Shown here: positions 55,068 through 63,300 of the stretch, piece by piece
Numbering within the stretch: the stretch's first letter is position 1
Layout of the letters: every line of letters begins with the position of its first letter
Origin: Rhodococcus sp. SMB37
Lineage (GTDB): Bacteria; Actinomycetota; Actinomycetes; Mycobacteriales; Mycobacteriaceae
Direction of reading: 5' to 3'
NCBI RefSeq assembly: GCF_004345605.1
Contig: NZ_SLVY01000022.1
Location: forward strand, 18,903 to 82,902
Length of the DNA stretch: 64,000 nt
Translations under genes and position numbers: made by a program
The notes under the pieces: generated by a model
What the model was told of the DNA's origin: nothing
The model's database searches: none
What the model saw: only the letters and a program-made list of their open reading frames with translations

Positions 55068-55586
55068 ATGGCAGGCGACACCGTCATCACCGTGGTCGGC
55101 AATCTGACCGCCGATCCAGAACTGCGTTTCACCCCGTCGGGTGCTGCGGTCGCGAACTTCACTGTCGCGTCCACGCCCCGGATGTTCGACCGTCAGTCCA
55201 ATGAATGGAAGGACGGCGAGGCTCTCTTCTTGCGCTGCAACATCTGGCGTGAGGCAGCCGAGAACGTGGCCGAGAGCTTGACTCGAGGATCCCGCGTGAT
55301 CGTGCAGGGCCGGCTCAAGCAGCGCAGCTACGAAACGCGTGAAGGCGAGAAGCGCACTGTCGTGGAGCTCGAGGTCGACGAGATCGGCCCCTCGCTCCGT
55401 TACGCCACGGCCAAGGTCACCAAGGCCGGTCGCGGCGGTGGCGGAGGCGGCTTCGGTGGTTCCTCCGGTGGATCGGGCGGTGGGCGCCCCAGTTCCAACG
55501 CCAACGTCGGTGGGGACGACCCGTGGAGCAATGCTCCTGCGGGTGGCTCCTTCGGTGGCGGCGGGGACGACGAGCCCCCGTTCTGA
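55068..55586 (+). CDS. ssb: Single-stranded DNA-binding protein
   Basis: 172 residues. The OB fold covers residues 1-114 ([61 protein letters not shown]). A Gly-rich linker of about 45 residues and the acidic tip DDEPPF follow, which recruits repair and replication partners. AGGAGG precedes the ATG. Its place in the ribosomal operon links replication protein supply to growth rate. Confidence 0.97.
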   Translation: MAGDTVITVVGNLTADPELRFTPSGAAVANFTVASTPRMFDRQSNEWKDGEALFLRCNIWREAAENVAESLTRGSRVIVQGRLKQRSYETREGEKRTVVELEVDEIGPSLRYATAKVTKAGRGGGGGGFGGSSGGSGGGRPSSNANVGGDDPWSNAPAGGSFGGGGDDEPPF

Positions 55587-55626
55587 TCCGACCTTCGATC
55601 GGAACATCTAAGTACGGAGAAAGACC

Positions 55627-55869
55627 ATGCCTAAGTCGCCCGCGCGCGAGAAGGTTTTGAAGAAGAAGGTCTGCACCTTCTGCAAGGAAAAGAATGTGCA
55701 GATCAACTACAAGGACACCACGCTGCTGCGTAAGTACGTCAGCGATCGCGGCAAGATCCGCGCTCGCCGCGTCACCGGCAACTGCGTGCAGCACCAGCGC
55801 GATATCGCTGTTGCTGTGAAGAACTCCCGTGAGGTGGCTCTGCTTCCTTACGTCTCGACGACTCGCTAA
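55627..55869 (+). CDS. rpsR: 30S ribosomal protein bS18, zinc-binding form
   Basis: 80 residues. [15 protein letters not shown] and [14 protein letters not shown] provide CxxC and CxxH ligands, so this is the zinc-containing (C+) paralogue. Actinobacteria often have a second, zinc-free copy under Zur control elsewhere. It follows ssb by 40 nt, with GGAGAAAGACC before the ATG. Confidence 0.96.
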   Translation: MPKSPAREKVLKKKVCTFCKEKNVQINYKDTTLLRKYVSDRGKIRARRVTGNCVQHQRDIAVAVKNSREVALLPYVSTTR

Positions 55870-55885
55870 GGAAAGGGGAAACACG

Positions 55886-56341
55886 ATGAAGCTCATCCTC
55901 ACCGCCGACGTGGACAACCTCGGTGCGCCTGGCGACACCGTTGAGGTCAAGGACGGTTACGGCCGCAACTACCTGCTGCCCCGCGGACTGGCCATTGTCG
56001 CCACCCGTGGCGCCGAGAAGCAGGTCGCGGGTATCCGCCGTGCACAGGAGGCCCGTGCAGTGCGCGGCCTCGAGCACGCGCAGGAGCTCAAGGCCGCCAT
56101 CGAGGGCCTCGACAGCGTCTCGCTGGCAGTCAAGACCGCTGCAGACTCGGGCAAGCTGTTCGGCTCGGTCACCGCTGCCGACGTTGCCGGCGCGCTCAAG
56201 GCTTCCGGTGGCCCGGTTGTCGACAAGCGCATTGTCGTGCTGCCCAAGGCGCACATCAAGGCGACCGGCAAGCACGAGGTCGTCGTGAAGCTGCACCCGG
56301 ATGTCACCGCGAAGTTCACGCTGAACGTCGTCGCTGCCTGA
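55886..56341 (+). CDS. rplI: 50S ribosomal protein bL9
   Basis: 151 residues. The N-terminal domain [36 protein letters not shown] is diagnostic, followed by the long connecting helix ([21 protein letters not shown]) and the C-terminal domain ([34 protein letters not shown]). Last gene of the operon, with a strong hairpin downstream. Confidence 0.97.
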   Translation: MKLILTADVDNLGAPGDTVEVKDGYGRNYLLPRGLAIVATRGAEKQVAGIRRAQEARAVRGLEHAQELKAAIEGLDSVSLAVKTAADSGKLFGSVTAADVAGALKASGGPVVDKRIVVLPKAHIKATGKHEVVVKLHPDVTAKFTLNVVAA

Positions 56342-56351
56342 TCCAGGTTTT

Positions 56352-56386
56352 CGAGGAGCCCCGCGCACATCGCGCGGGGCTCCTCG
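56352..56386 (+). terminator. Terminator hairpin after rplI
   Basis: Perfect 15-bp arms (56352-56366 and 56372-56386; CGAGGAGCCCCGCGC on the left) surround a 5-nt loop, 10 nt after the rplI stop. It has no U-tract, as is common for actinobacterial intrinsic terminators. Confidence 0.88.
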
Positions 56387-56402
56387 CCGTCTGTGCACAA
56401 CA

Positions 56403-56645
56403 TGTGGATGAAACTTGTGGAATTCATCTCGTATGTGATCCACAACATATCGTTTCTGGAACGAAACGACGGACACGCCCGGCCGTCGATATGGCCACGA
56501 CACGCCGAAATTCTTTTGCTCCACAGTTGTGAAGAGCAATTTTTGCGCTCTGAACTGGGTAAATGCGCGATGTGACATGCGTTCTCCCCAGGTTATCCAC
56601 AGAGGGTGCACAACGTAGTCCACGTGTTTCCACAGTTCATCCACA
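56403..56645. promoter_or_regulatory. DnaA-box cluster in the rplI-dnaB intergenic region
   Basis: This AT-richer intergenic stretch holds one perfect DnaA box TTATCCACA (56593-56601). Three boxes have a single mismatch: TGATCCACA at 56436-56444, TCATCCACA at 56637-56645, and TCATCCACA on the minus strand at 56403-56411. Weaker matches are TGCTCCACA (56517-56525) and GTTTCCACA (56626-56634). No gene is seen between 56387 and the dnaB start. It may control dnaB transcription or titrate DnaA. Confidence 0.65.
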
Positions 56646-56840
56646 GATGTGTGCACAACCCGATTTGGTGAGCGGCATTTAGGTCCCTAACGTCGTGCAC
56701 ACGACTCCCACGGATATGTCGGTGGGGACGGGTAGAACGTGGATTGTGGGTCCGGGCCGCAGGGGCCGGAGCCGACTGCGGAAAGTCCGTCGGCCGGGCA
56801 TGACCGTGCTTGGTTCGGGATTCGGAAGGGCGGTATCGCG

Positions 56841-59800
56841 TTGGCAGTTGTGGACGATCGAGGCCATTCCGAGTACTCCGGACCGCCCGACGAACCGGAA
56901 ACCGATTTCGGGCGTCAGCCTCCCCACGACTATGTCGCGGAGCAGTCCGTGCTCGGCGGGATGCTGCTGAGCAAGGACGCCATCGCCGACGTCCTCGAGG
57001 TGCTCCACCCGGGCGACTTCTACAAGCCCGCGCACCAGTTCGTCTACGACTCGATCCTCGATCTCTACAGTCGAGGTGAGCCCGCCGACCCCGTCACGGT
57101 GTCGGCCGAACTCGATCGCAAGGGCGAACTCAAGCGCATCGGTGGCCCCGCCTACCTCGTCACGCTCACCCAGACGGTCCCCACCGCCGCGAACGCCGGC
57201 TACTACGCCGAGATCGTCTCCGAGAAGGCCATCCTGCGCCGCCTCGTCGAGGCGGGCACTCGCATCGTCCAGTACGGGTATGCGGGCTCCGAGGGGCAGG
57301 ATGTCGCCGAGGTCGTCGATCGCGCCCAGGCCGAGATCTTCGATGTCTCCGAACGCCGCACCAGCGAGGATTTCGTTCCCCTCGAAGAACTGCTGCAGCC
57401 CACGATGGACGAGATCGACTCCATCGCCAGCCGCGGAGGCATCTCGGTCGGGGTACCCACCGGGTTCGCCGAGCTCGACGAACTCACCAACGGCCTGCAC
57501 GCCGGGCAGATGATCATCATCGCTGCACGTCCCGGTGTCGGTAAGGCACTCGCACTCGATACTCCCCTGCCCACCCCCAGCGGGTGGACCACCATGGGCG
57601 AGGTCGCGGTCGGCGACGTACTGCTCGACGCCGACGGTGCGCCGACCTGCGTCGTCGCGGCCACCGAGGTCATGCACGGGCGCCCGTGCTTCGATGTCGT
57701 GTTCTCCGACGGCACGGTGCTCGTCGCCGACGCCCAGCATCAGTGGCGCACCTCCGACGGAGCTGTCCGTACCACCGTCGAGCTCGCTGCCACTCTCGAC
57801 GACGATCACGCCGTCGTCAACGCTGCTCCCCTCCGGATGCCCGCTGCCGACCTGCCCGTTCCGCCGTTCACGCTCGGTGCATGGCTCGGTGGCCCGTCGT
57901 CCGATCCGCACGTCCACATGCGCGTCGAAGGCGAAGGCGGGTGCACCGAGGCGCTGATGGCGCTCGGTGCGCACATCCCCGCTGCGTATCTGCGGGCGTC
58001 GCAGGAACAGCGCCGCGACCTGCTGGCCGGGCTTCTCGACGCCGGGGGCACCATCGACGGCGACGGCACCATCCGATTCGCCTCGGACTGTGCACGTCTC
58101 GTCGACGATGTCGCCGAACTGATCGCGGGCCTGGGCCACACCTTCACCGTCGACGGGGGCGAGGTGGCGTTCGAGACCGACGACGACGTCTTCGTCCTGC
58201 CCAGCAAGGCTCTACTGCACAAGGAGTGCCGGGTTCCGGTGCCGGCCGAGCGGCGCATCGTCGCGGTGCGGCCGGTGAAGTCGGTGCCGGTGCGCTGCGT
58301 CGAGGTCGACGGCGATCACATGTACCTTGCGGGTCGTGCGATGGTGCCCACCCACAACTCGACGCTCAGCATGGACTTCATGCGGTCGTGCTCGATCAAG
58401 CACGGCATGGGTTCTGTCATCTTCTCCCTGGAAATGGGACGCACCGAGATCGTCATGCGACTGCTCTCCGCGGAAGCGAAGATCAAGCTCGGCGACATGC
58501 GATCCGGTCGCATGACCGACGACGACTGGACCCGCCTCGCGCGTCGCATGAGCGAGATCAGCGAAGCACCGCTGTACATCGACGACTCACCGAACCTGAC
58601 CATGATGGAGATCCGCGCAAAAGCACGGCGGCTCAAGCAGAAACATGACATCAAGTTGATCGTCATCGACTACCTGCAGCTCATGACATCCGGCAAGAAG
58701 GTCGAGTCGCGTCAGCAGGAAGTCTCCGAGTTCTCGCGAAGCCTCAAGCTCCTCGCGAAGGAACTCGAAGTTCCTGTCATTGCGGTCTGTCAGCTCAACC
58801 GTGGTCCCGAGCAGCGAACCGACAAGAAGCCGCAGGTGTCCGACCTCCGTGAGTCGGGTTGCCTGCCTGCGTCCACCCGGATCCTGCGCGCGGATACCGG
58901 CGCGGAGGTCACTCTCGGGGAGCTTCTCGAGACCGGTGAGCAGCCGCTCGTGTGGTCGCTGGACGAGCGGATGCGCATGGTCGCACGGCCGATGACGAAG
59001 GTCTTCCCGAGCGGCCGCAAGGAAGTGTTCCGGCTGCGGCTCGCATCCGGACGTCAGGTGGAAGCGACGGCGAACCACCCGTTCCTCACCGTGGACGGTT
59101 GGATGTCTCTCGGCGAGTTGATGGTCGGCGGGCGTGTCGCGGTGCCGCGTGCTCTTCCCGCACCGATCGACATGGTCACCTCTACCGAAGACGAGATCGT
59201 CGGGCTCGCCCTCCAGGCTGTCGCCGATGCCGCGGTGCCGTCGCGTGCGTTCGCGTTGCCGAAGGATCAGGTCGCTGCGCTGCTCTGCCACGTGTGGGAA
59301 GACAGCGGCCTCCTCGCCTGGGACTTGGACGCGCAGCAGGCGATGATCCGGTACTCGACCGCCGACCGGCGATTCGTCGACGATCTGGCCGTCCTGTTGC
59401 TGCGGATCGGCGTGTTCTCACAGATCACCGAAACCGCGTCGGGCTACGACCTGCGCGTGACCGACCCGGACGGGCAGGCGGTGTTCCTGCACGACGTCGG
59501 TGCCCACGGCACGGCAGCGCAGTGGGTGCTGACGCAGCTCGGGCCCACGCTGACGCGGCGCAGCGCCGACGGTGTCACCCCCGAACTCGAGGCGTCGCTC
59601 GGAAGGCTCCTTGCGGTCGAGCGGTTCACGCCGAGCGAGCTCGTCGGTGCAGCGGCTTCGCGTTCCAGCCTGGCCGAGGTGGCCGGTGTGCTCGACGAGG
59701 CCGACATCGACATGGTCGCCACGAACAACGTGTACTGGGACGAGATCGCTTCCATCACGAGCCTCGGTGAGCAGGACGTCTTCGACGGAACTGTCCCGGG

Positions 59801-60023
59801 CACGCACAATTTCGTGGCCGACGGCGTCTCGGTGCACAACAGCCTCGAGCAGGACGCCGACATGGTGATCCTGCTGCACCGTCCCGACGCCTTCGAACGC
59901 GACGACCCGCGTGGCGGCGAGGCCGACTTGATTGTCGGCAAGCACCGTAACGGACCCACCGCGACCATCACGGTCGCGCACCAGCTGCATCTGTCTCGAT
60001 TCGTGGACATGGCGCGCGGCTGA
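56841..60023 (+). CDS. dnaB: Replicative DNA helicase DnaB with two inteins
   Basis: The 1060-residue precursor yields a 462-residue helicase after protein splicing. Exteins are residues 1-235, 507-673 and 1001-1060. Intein 1 sits inside Walker A (PGVGK|S) and intein 2 after the conserved RESG before SLEQDAD. The N-terminal domain begins YGRQPP-like GRQPPHDYVAEQSVLGGMLLSKDAI, then TGFAELDELTNGL, VIDYLQLM and HRNGPT. Start: TTG at 56841 gives MAVVDD, identical to M. tuberculosis DnaB; upstream in-frame ATG at 56739 lacks similarity. GGAAGGG lies 10 nt before. DnaB must splice twice before it can bind ATP. Confidence 0.95.
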   Translation: MAVVDDRGHSEYSGPPDEPETDFGRQPPHDYVAEQSVLGGMLLSKDAIADVLEVLHPGDFYKPAHQFVYDSILDLYSRGEPADPVTVSAELDRKGELKRIGGPAYLVTLTQTVPTAANAGYYAEIVSEKAILRRLVEAGTRIVQYGYAGSEGQDVAEVVDRAQAEIFDVSERRTSEDFVPLEELLQPTMDEIDSIASRGGISVGVPTGFAELDELTNGLHAGQMIIIAARPGVGKALALDTPLPTPSGWTTMGEVAVGDVLLDADGAPTCVVAATEVMHGRPCFDVVFSDGTVLVADAQHQWRTSDGAVRTTVELAATLDDDHAVVNAAPLRMPAADLPVPPFTLGAWLGGPSSDPHVHMRVEGEGGCTEALMALGAHIPAAYLRASQEQRRDLLAGLLDAGGTIDGDGTIRFASDCARLVDDVAELIAGLGHTFTVDGGEVAFETDDDVFVLPSKALLHKECRVPVPAERRIVAVRPVKSVPVRCVEVDGDHMYLAGRAMVPTHNSTLSMDFMRSCSIKHGMGSVIFSLEMGRTEIVMRLLSAEAKIKLGDMRSGRMTDDDWTRLARRMSEISEAPLYIDDSPNLTMMEIRAKARRLKQKHDIKLIVIDYLQLMTSGKKVESRQQEVSEFSRSLKLLAKELEVPVIAVCQLNRGPEQRTDKKPQVSDLRESGCLPASTRILRADTGAEVTLGELLETGEQPLVWSLDERMRMVARPMTKVFPSGRKEVFRLRLASGRQVEATANHPFLTVDGWMSLGELMVGGRVAVPRALPAPIDMVTSTEDEIVGLALQAVADAAVPSRAFALPKDQVAALLCHVWEDSGLLAWDLDAQQAMIRYSTADRRFVDDLAVLLLRIGVFSQITETASGYDLRVTDPDGQAVFLHDVGAHGTAAQWVLTQLGPTLTRRSADGVTPELEASLGRLLAVERFTPSELVGAAASRSSLAEVAGVLDEADIDMVATNNVYWDEIASITSLGEQDVFDGTVPGTHNFVADGVSVHNSLEQDADMVILLHRPDAFERDDPRGGEADLIVGKHRNGPTATITVAHQLHLSRFVDMARG
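57546..58358 (+). other. Class 3 intein 1 of DnaB, in Walker A
   Basis: 271 residues (precursor 236-506), between Lys235 and Ser507 of the ATP-binding loop. It starts with Ala, not Cys or Ser, and carries the class 3 WCT set: Trp67 in DAQHQW, Cys251 in VRCVEVD and Thr269 in VPTHN. His270 and Asn271 end it, with Ser +1. Endonuclease remnants are visible but dead: LGAWLGGP replaces the usual LG.WLGDG, and LLAGLLDAGG lacks the catalytic Asp of LAGLIDADG. Confidence 0.9.
58860..59840 (+). other. Intein 2 of DnaB, orthologue of the M. tuberculosis DnaB intein
   Basis: 327 residues (precursor 674-1000), after RESG and before SLEQDAD. Class 1 features: Cys1 (CLPASTRILRADTGAE), TANHPF block B with His73, FDGTVPGTHNFVA block F, and C-terminal VSVHN with His326-Asn327 and Ser +1. 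It aligns with the M. tuberculosis DnaB intein but is about 90 residues shorter; the central region with the GDG endonuclease motif is missing, and WEDSGLL stands where WSAGGSV occurs there. It probably splices but no longer homes. Confidence 0.92.
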
Positions 60024-60093
60024 ACCTTCCTCCGCTTGTTCGGGTTTCCGTTGGTCGTGAGGCAACGGGAAGCCGTAGTGCCGGAGGAAAGTT
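60023..60093 (+). terminator. Bipartite long stem-loop after dnaB
   Basis: Outer arms (60023-60034 and 60082-60093) pair at 11 of 12 positions, and inner arms (60042-60053 and 60063-60074) pair with two G-U wobbles. The outer arm begins in the last base of the dnaB stop codon. There is no U-tract. It is a likely terminator or 3' stabiliser. Confidence 0.55.
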
Positions 60094-60147
60094 CACACGT
60101 GACTCCAGAAGCAACGGCGCGGCCAGCGCACCACTATGCTCGGCGAA

Positions 60148-60759
60148 ATGCTCATCTGGATCAACGGGGCGTTCGGTGCAGGAAAGACGCAGACCGCGTT
60201 CGAGCTGAATCGACGCGCCCCGAGTTCGCACGTCGCTGATCCCGAACTCATCGGATTCGCGGTCCACAAAATGCTTCCCGCGTCTGCGCGAGGCGATTTC
60301 CAGGACCGCCCCCAGTGGCGATCGGCTGTCATCGCAACACTTGCCGACGCGATCGCTGCCCACGACGGTCCGGTCATCGTGCCCATGACGTTGGTGGAAC
60401 CGGACTATTTCGACGAGATCATGGCAGGCCTGGCTGCCGAGGATGTCGAAGTCCGGCATTTCTCCCTCGTTGCATCACCCGAGACCCTCCGCCGCCGACT
60501 ACAGGCCCGCACCGGTTACTGGCTTGGTCGTGCAGTCGGACGGGAGGAGACCTGGGCCATACAACAGATCCAGCGCTGCGTCACTGCGCTTGCCTCGGAA
60601 CGATTCGCTGAACACGTCGACACCGACGGCCGCGCGATCGACGAGGTTGTCGAAGACATCGCGGCGCGAGCGGGCCTGGATCTCACCCACGACCGACTGC
60701 CGCCCGTCCGCCATCAGTTGCGGCGAGCGGTAGTCGGCGTCCGCCACATCAGGATGTGA
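60148..60759 (+). CDS. TmrB-like ATP-binding protein (tunicamycin-resistance family)
   Basis: 203 residues. It closely resembles Bacillus TmrB: LIWINGAFGAGKTQTAFELNRR (Walker A GAFGAGKT), DPELIGFAV, DDFQ-like GDFQDRPQWR, VIVPMTLVEPDYFDEI, FSLVASPETLRRRL and QIQRCVTAL. TmrB binds ATP and tunicamycin. Here the role could be resistance or small-molecule phosphorylation. The start at 60148 matches TmrB; ATG 60136 is in frame. A TATGCT at 60133-60138 could be the -10 box of a leaderless transcript. Confidence 0.82.
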   Translation: MLIWINGAFGAGKTQTAFELNRRAPSSHVADPELIGFAVHKMLPASARGDFQDRPQWRSAVIATLADAIAAHDGPVIVPMTLVEPDYFDEIMAGLAAEDVEVRHFSLVASPETLRRRLQARTGYWLGRAVGREETWAIQQIQRCVTALASERFAEHVDTDGRAIDEVVEDIAARAGLDLTHDRLPPVRHQLRRAVVGVRHIRM

Positions 60760-60774
60760 GCAAGGGGCCCGGCG

Positions 60775-60969
60775 TCAGTCTTCCGCGATCTGGATGGCGA
60801 TCCGTGGACAACTTCCCGCCGCCCTGCGCACAGCGTCCTGAAGCTCTGGTGCGGGGTTGTCATCGAGGATCGTCACGATGTCCTCGTCGCCGAGTCGAAA
60901 CAACTCCGGGGCACTCGCTTCGCACAGGCCGTGTGCTTCACAGAGATCCGTATCCAGTGTGACCTTCAT
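60775..60969 (-). CDS. 3Fe-4S ferredoxin
   Basis: 64 residues. Cysteines at 10, 16 and 54 (CEAHGLC and SCPRIAI) define the [3Fe-4S] type used as electron donor to actinobacterial cytochromes P450. An acidic surface (DLC, DED) fits P450 docking. It lies 78 nt downstream of a P450 on the same strand, its probable partner. No ferredoxin reductase is adjacent, so electrons must come from one encoded elsewhere. Confidence 0.92.
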   Translation of the reverse strand: MKVTLDTDLCEAHGLCEASAPELFRLGDEDIVTILDDNPAPELQDAVRRAAGSCPRIAIQIAED

Positions 60970-61047
60970 CTGCTCTCCCAGGGGCTGGTGTCGAGCCCGG
61001 CGCAGCCCCCGAGGGCTGCTGCGCCGGGTATTCCTACGTTTCGGTGA

Positions 61048-62358
61048 TCAGCCGATCGGGTCGTACTTCAGGTGCAGGTTGTTCAACCCGCGCAGGAGGT
61101 AGGTGGGTTCCCAGGTGAACTTTCGATCGGACTCGGGTCCGTGCTCCGCGTCGTCGAGCTGGATGTCGTCCATGCGGTCGAGGAACCGCTCGATGCTGAC
61201 CTTCGCTTCGACACGTGCCAGCGGACCGCCCGGGCAGGAGTGCACGCCGCGTCCGAAAGCAATATGCTCACGCAGGTTTTCGCGGTCGACGCGGAATTCT
61301 GCCGGGCATTCGAAGCGGTCCGGATCGCGGTTGATGGCGCCGGGAAGAATGGCGACCGGAGTGCCCGCGGGGAGATCGATGCCCCGCAGTGTGGTGTTCT
61401 TCAGCACCAGGCGGAAGTCCGTCTTCACGGGGCTCTCCACGCGGAGGGTTTCCTCGATGAACGCCGGGATGAGTTCGCGGTCGTCGCGCAGTTGCTTCTG
61501 GATGTCGGGTCGCTCGGCGAGGACCTGGATCGACGAACTGAGCAGTCGGGCAGTGGTTTCCTGTCCCGCGGCGAACAGGAACGTCGCCAAACGCACCACA
61601 TCGATGACCTCGGGCAGGGTGCCGTCGGGGAAGGTGGCGGTCGCGAGGTCGGTCAGGACGTCGGCGCGGGGGCTCTTGCGACGGTCTTCGATGTAGCCGC
61701 TGAACTGGGCGTCGAGCCACTCGAGTGGATTGACCTGGAGCTCTTCGTTCTCGTCGAGAGTACGGGCGGTCGCGGTGAGCAGCTTGTCGCGGAATTGGTC
61801 GTGGTCTTCTTCCGGAACGCCGAGGAGGTCTGCAACGACGATCAGCGCGAACGGTTTCGCGTAGTCGTTGAGCAGTTCCATGCGGCCGCTCTCGAAGAAG
61901 GTGTCGATCTGCTTATCGGCGAGGCGCCACATGAACTCTTCGTTCTCCTTGAGCCGCTTCGGCGTCAGGAGTCGTTTGAGGAGGGCGCGCTGGGCCGTGT
62001 GCTCCGGCGGATCCATCGTGACCATGTGCTCGTTCAACGGCAGTTGGTCGCGGTGCGCGGCGAGTTGAGCAGTGATGTCATCGCCCGCGGGGGTGAACGG
62101 CAGTGGCGGGAACGGTCCGAGGAACGCGTTGGCCGACGAATACACCTCGTGGTTGCGGTACACCTCGACGGCTTCTTCGTAGCCGGTCACCGCGACCACT
62201 CCGTGGTGGGGCATATGGGTGACTGGGCACTTCGAACGAAGGTGCTCGAAATACGGGTAGGGATCTTCCACCAGGGATGCGTCGGTGAAGAAATCGATCT
62301 CGTCGAAACCGGTCAAGTCTGCCTCCTCTTCGGGGTGCGCAACGGCGTCGTCGCACAC
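61048..62358 (-). CDS. Cytochrome P450
   Basis: 436 residues from the GTG at 62358. I-helix AGQETTARLL, K-helix EETLRVES (ExxR), the meander, and the haem loop FGRGVHSCPGGPLARVE with its cysteine are intact. N-terminal DFFTDASLVEDPYPYFEHLRS is typical. The subfamily was not identified. An ATG at 62451 would add 31 residues, but it would place the TetR-like palindrome and a TATTCT -10-like element inside the gene, so the shorter form is preferred. It is paired with the ferredoxin and divergent from a TetR gene. Confidence 0.9.
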   Translation of the reverse strand: MCDDAVAHPEEEADLTGFDEIDFFTDASLVEDPYPYFEHLRSKCPVTHMPHHGVVAVTGYEEAVEVYRNHEVYSSANAFLGPFPPLPFTPAGDDITAQLAAHRDQLPLNEHMVTMDPPEHTAQRALLKRLLTPKRLKENEEFMWRLADKQIDTFFESGRMELLNDYAKPFALIVVADLLGVPEEDHDQFRDKLLTATARTLDENEELQVNPLEWLDAQFSGYIEDRRKSPRADVLTDLATATFPDGTLPEVIDVVRLATFLFAAGQETTARLLSSSIQVLAERPDIQKQLRDDRELIPAFIEETLRVESPVKTDFRLVLKNTTLRGIDLPAGTPVAILPGAINRDPDRFECPAEFRVDRENLREHIAFGRGVHSCPGGPLARVEAKVSIERFLDRMDDIQLDDAEHGPESDRKFTWEPTYLLRGLNNLHLKYDPIG

Positions 62359-62429
62359 GGGATCTTGAAGCACGGCCTGGGGCGAACGGCTGGGCTGTGC
62401 CGTGCGGGAACCGGATATCCGATTGAGAG

Positions 62430-62440
62430 AATACGGTATT
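62430..62440. promoter_or_regulatory. Palindrome AATAC-G-GTATT, TetR operator candidate
   Basis: A perfect 11-bp inverted repeat in an AT-rich patch 72 nt upstream of the preferred P450 start and 129 nt from the divergent TetR start. A minus-strand TATTCT -10-like element overlaps it. Both arms and placement fit repression of the P450 by the TetR regulator. Confidence 0.5.
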
Positions 62441-62568
62441 AATTCCCGCATGGGAAGAATTTCTCTCCCACATCCATCGAAACAACGGACATACAGGTCA
62501 GGGGCCTGGAACGGCGCGACGGGAGGAGGGGAATCCTGCGGCGGGGCCGGAGATCGTAGGCTTGCCGG

Positions 62569-63261
62569 GTGAGCAGCGAGGAGATGGTCCGCAGCGCGGG
62601 TACGCGCCGCCGCGGCCGGCCCAGCAAGATCAGCCGCGATCGGATCGTGGCCGCAGCACGATCGCTCGCCCCCGACACGCTCACGATGCAAGCCGTGGCA
62701 GACGAACTGGGTGTCGACCGGAAGGCCCTCAACTACTACGTCAGCGACCGGCAGGGCCTGCTCGAACTGGTGGCGCTGGATGTCTTCGAATCCGCGATCC
62801 GCGGCGTCGACACACCGGAAGGTCAGGACTGGCGCCAGGTGCTGCGGTCGTGCGCTCGAGCGATGAAGGAGGCGCTGACGGCGGCGGGCGTCCTCATCGT
62901 CTACATCCGATTCGACGGAATGACCGATCTCGGCGCTCTCACGACAGTGGAGCGGATCATGGAACGCCTGGTGCGCGCAGGATTCGACGCGGAGGAGGCG
63001 GGGCGTGTGATCACGCTCCTCGCCGTGATCGCGCACGCGGCGGCGCGCGAGGACATCGCCGCGGCGTCGGGAGCCACCGATCCGCAGGTCGACGATGTCG
63101 TCCGAACGGTGGAAGCCGGATCGCCGGAAGACCTTCCGCTGCTTCACGGGTTCGCATTGAGCCGTGAAGCGCAGTCCCGCGCAGTCGAGCAGTTCGAGTT
63201 CGAGCTGGATCTGATCGTCGACGGGCTGGACAGGCGTCTCGAACAGCGCAGCACCGGCTGA
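62569..63261 (+). CDS. TetR-family regulator (TetR C-terminal type)
   Basis: 230 residues, GTG start. A basic N-terminus (GTRRRGRPSKISRDRIVAAARSL) precedes the HTH (LTMQAVADELGVDRKALNYYVSDRQGLLELVALDVFE), followed by a ligand domain of the tetracycline-repressor class. It is divergent from the P450/ferredoxin genes, so it probably controls them in response to the P450 substrate. The ligand is unknown. Confidence 0.88.
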   Translation: MSSEEMVRSAGTRRRGRPSKISRDRIVAAARSLAPDTLTMQAVADELGVDRKALNYYVSDRQGLLELVALDVFESAIRGVDTPEGQDWRQVLRSCARAMKEALTAAGVLIVYIRFDGMTDLGALTTVERIMERLVRAGFDAEEAGRVITLLAVIAHAAAREDIAAASGATDPQVDDVVRTVEAGSPEDLPLLHGFALSREAQSRAVEQFEFELDLIVDGLDRRLEQRSTG

Positions 63262-63300
63262 AGGCTGCCGCCGTCGGAACCCGTTGCGATACTCGATGCC

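Noticed and set aside
56393..56575. Small open frame of 60 codons in the rplI-dnaB gap
   Set aside because: No ribosome binding site, and its composition reflects the DnaA boxes; no similarity to any family.
56387..56665. The DnaA-box region as the chromosomal origin oriC
   Set aside because: In actinobacteria oriC lies between dnaA and dnaN, and neither gene is here. Box number and spacing are also lower than in a typical origin.
56739..56840. Longer dnaB start at the ATG at 56739
   Set aside because: The extra 34 residues have no similarity to DnaB, while the TTG at 56841 reproduces the mycobacterial N-terminus MAVVDD.
57546..59840. Reading the DnaB insertions as frameshifts or mobile elements at the DNA level
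   Set aside because: Both insertions are in frame, have intact splice-junction residues and interrupt the helicase at known intein positions.
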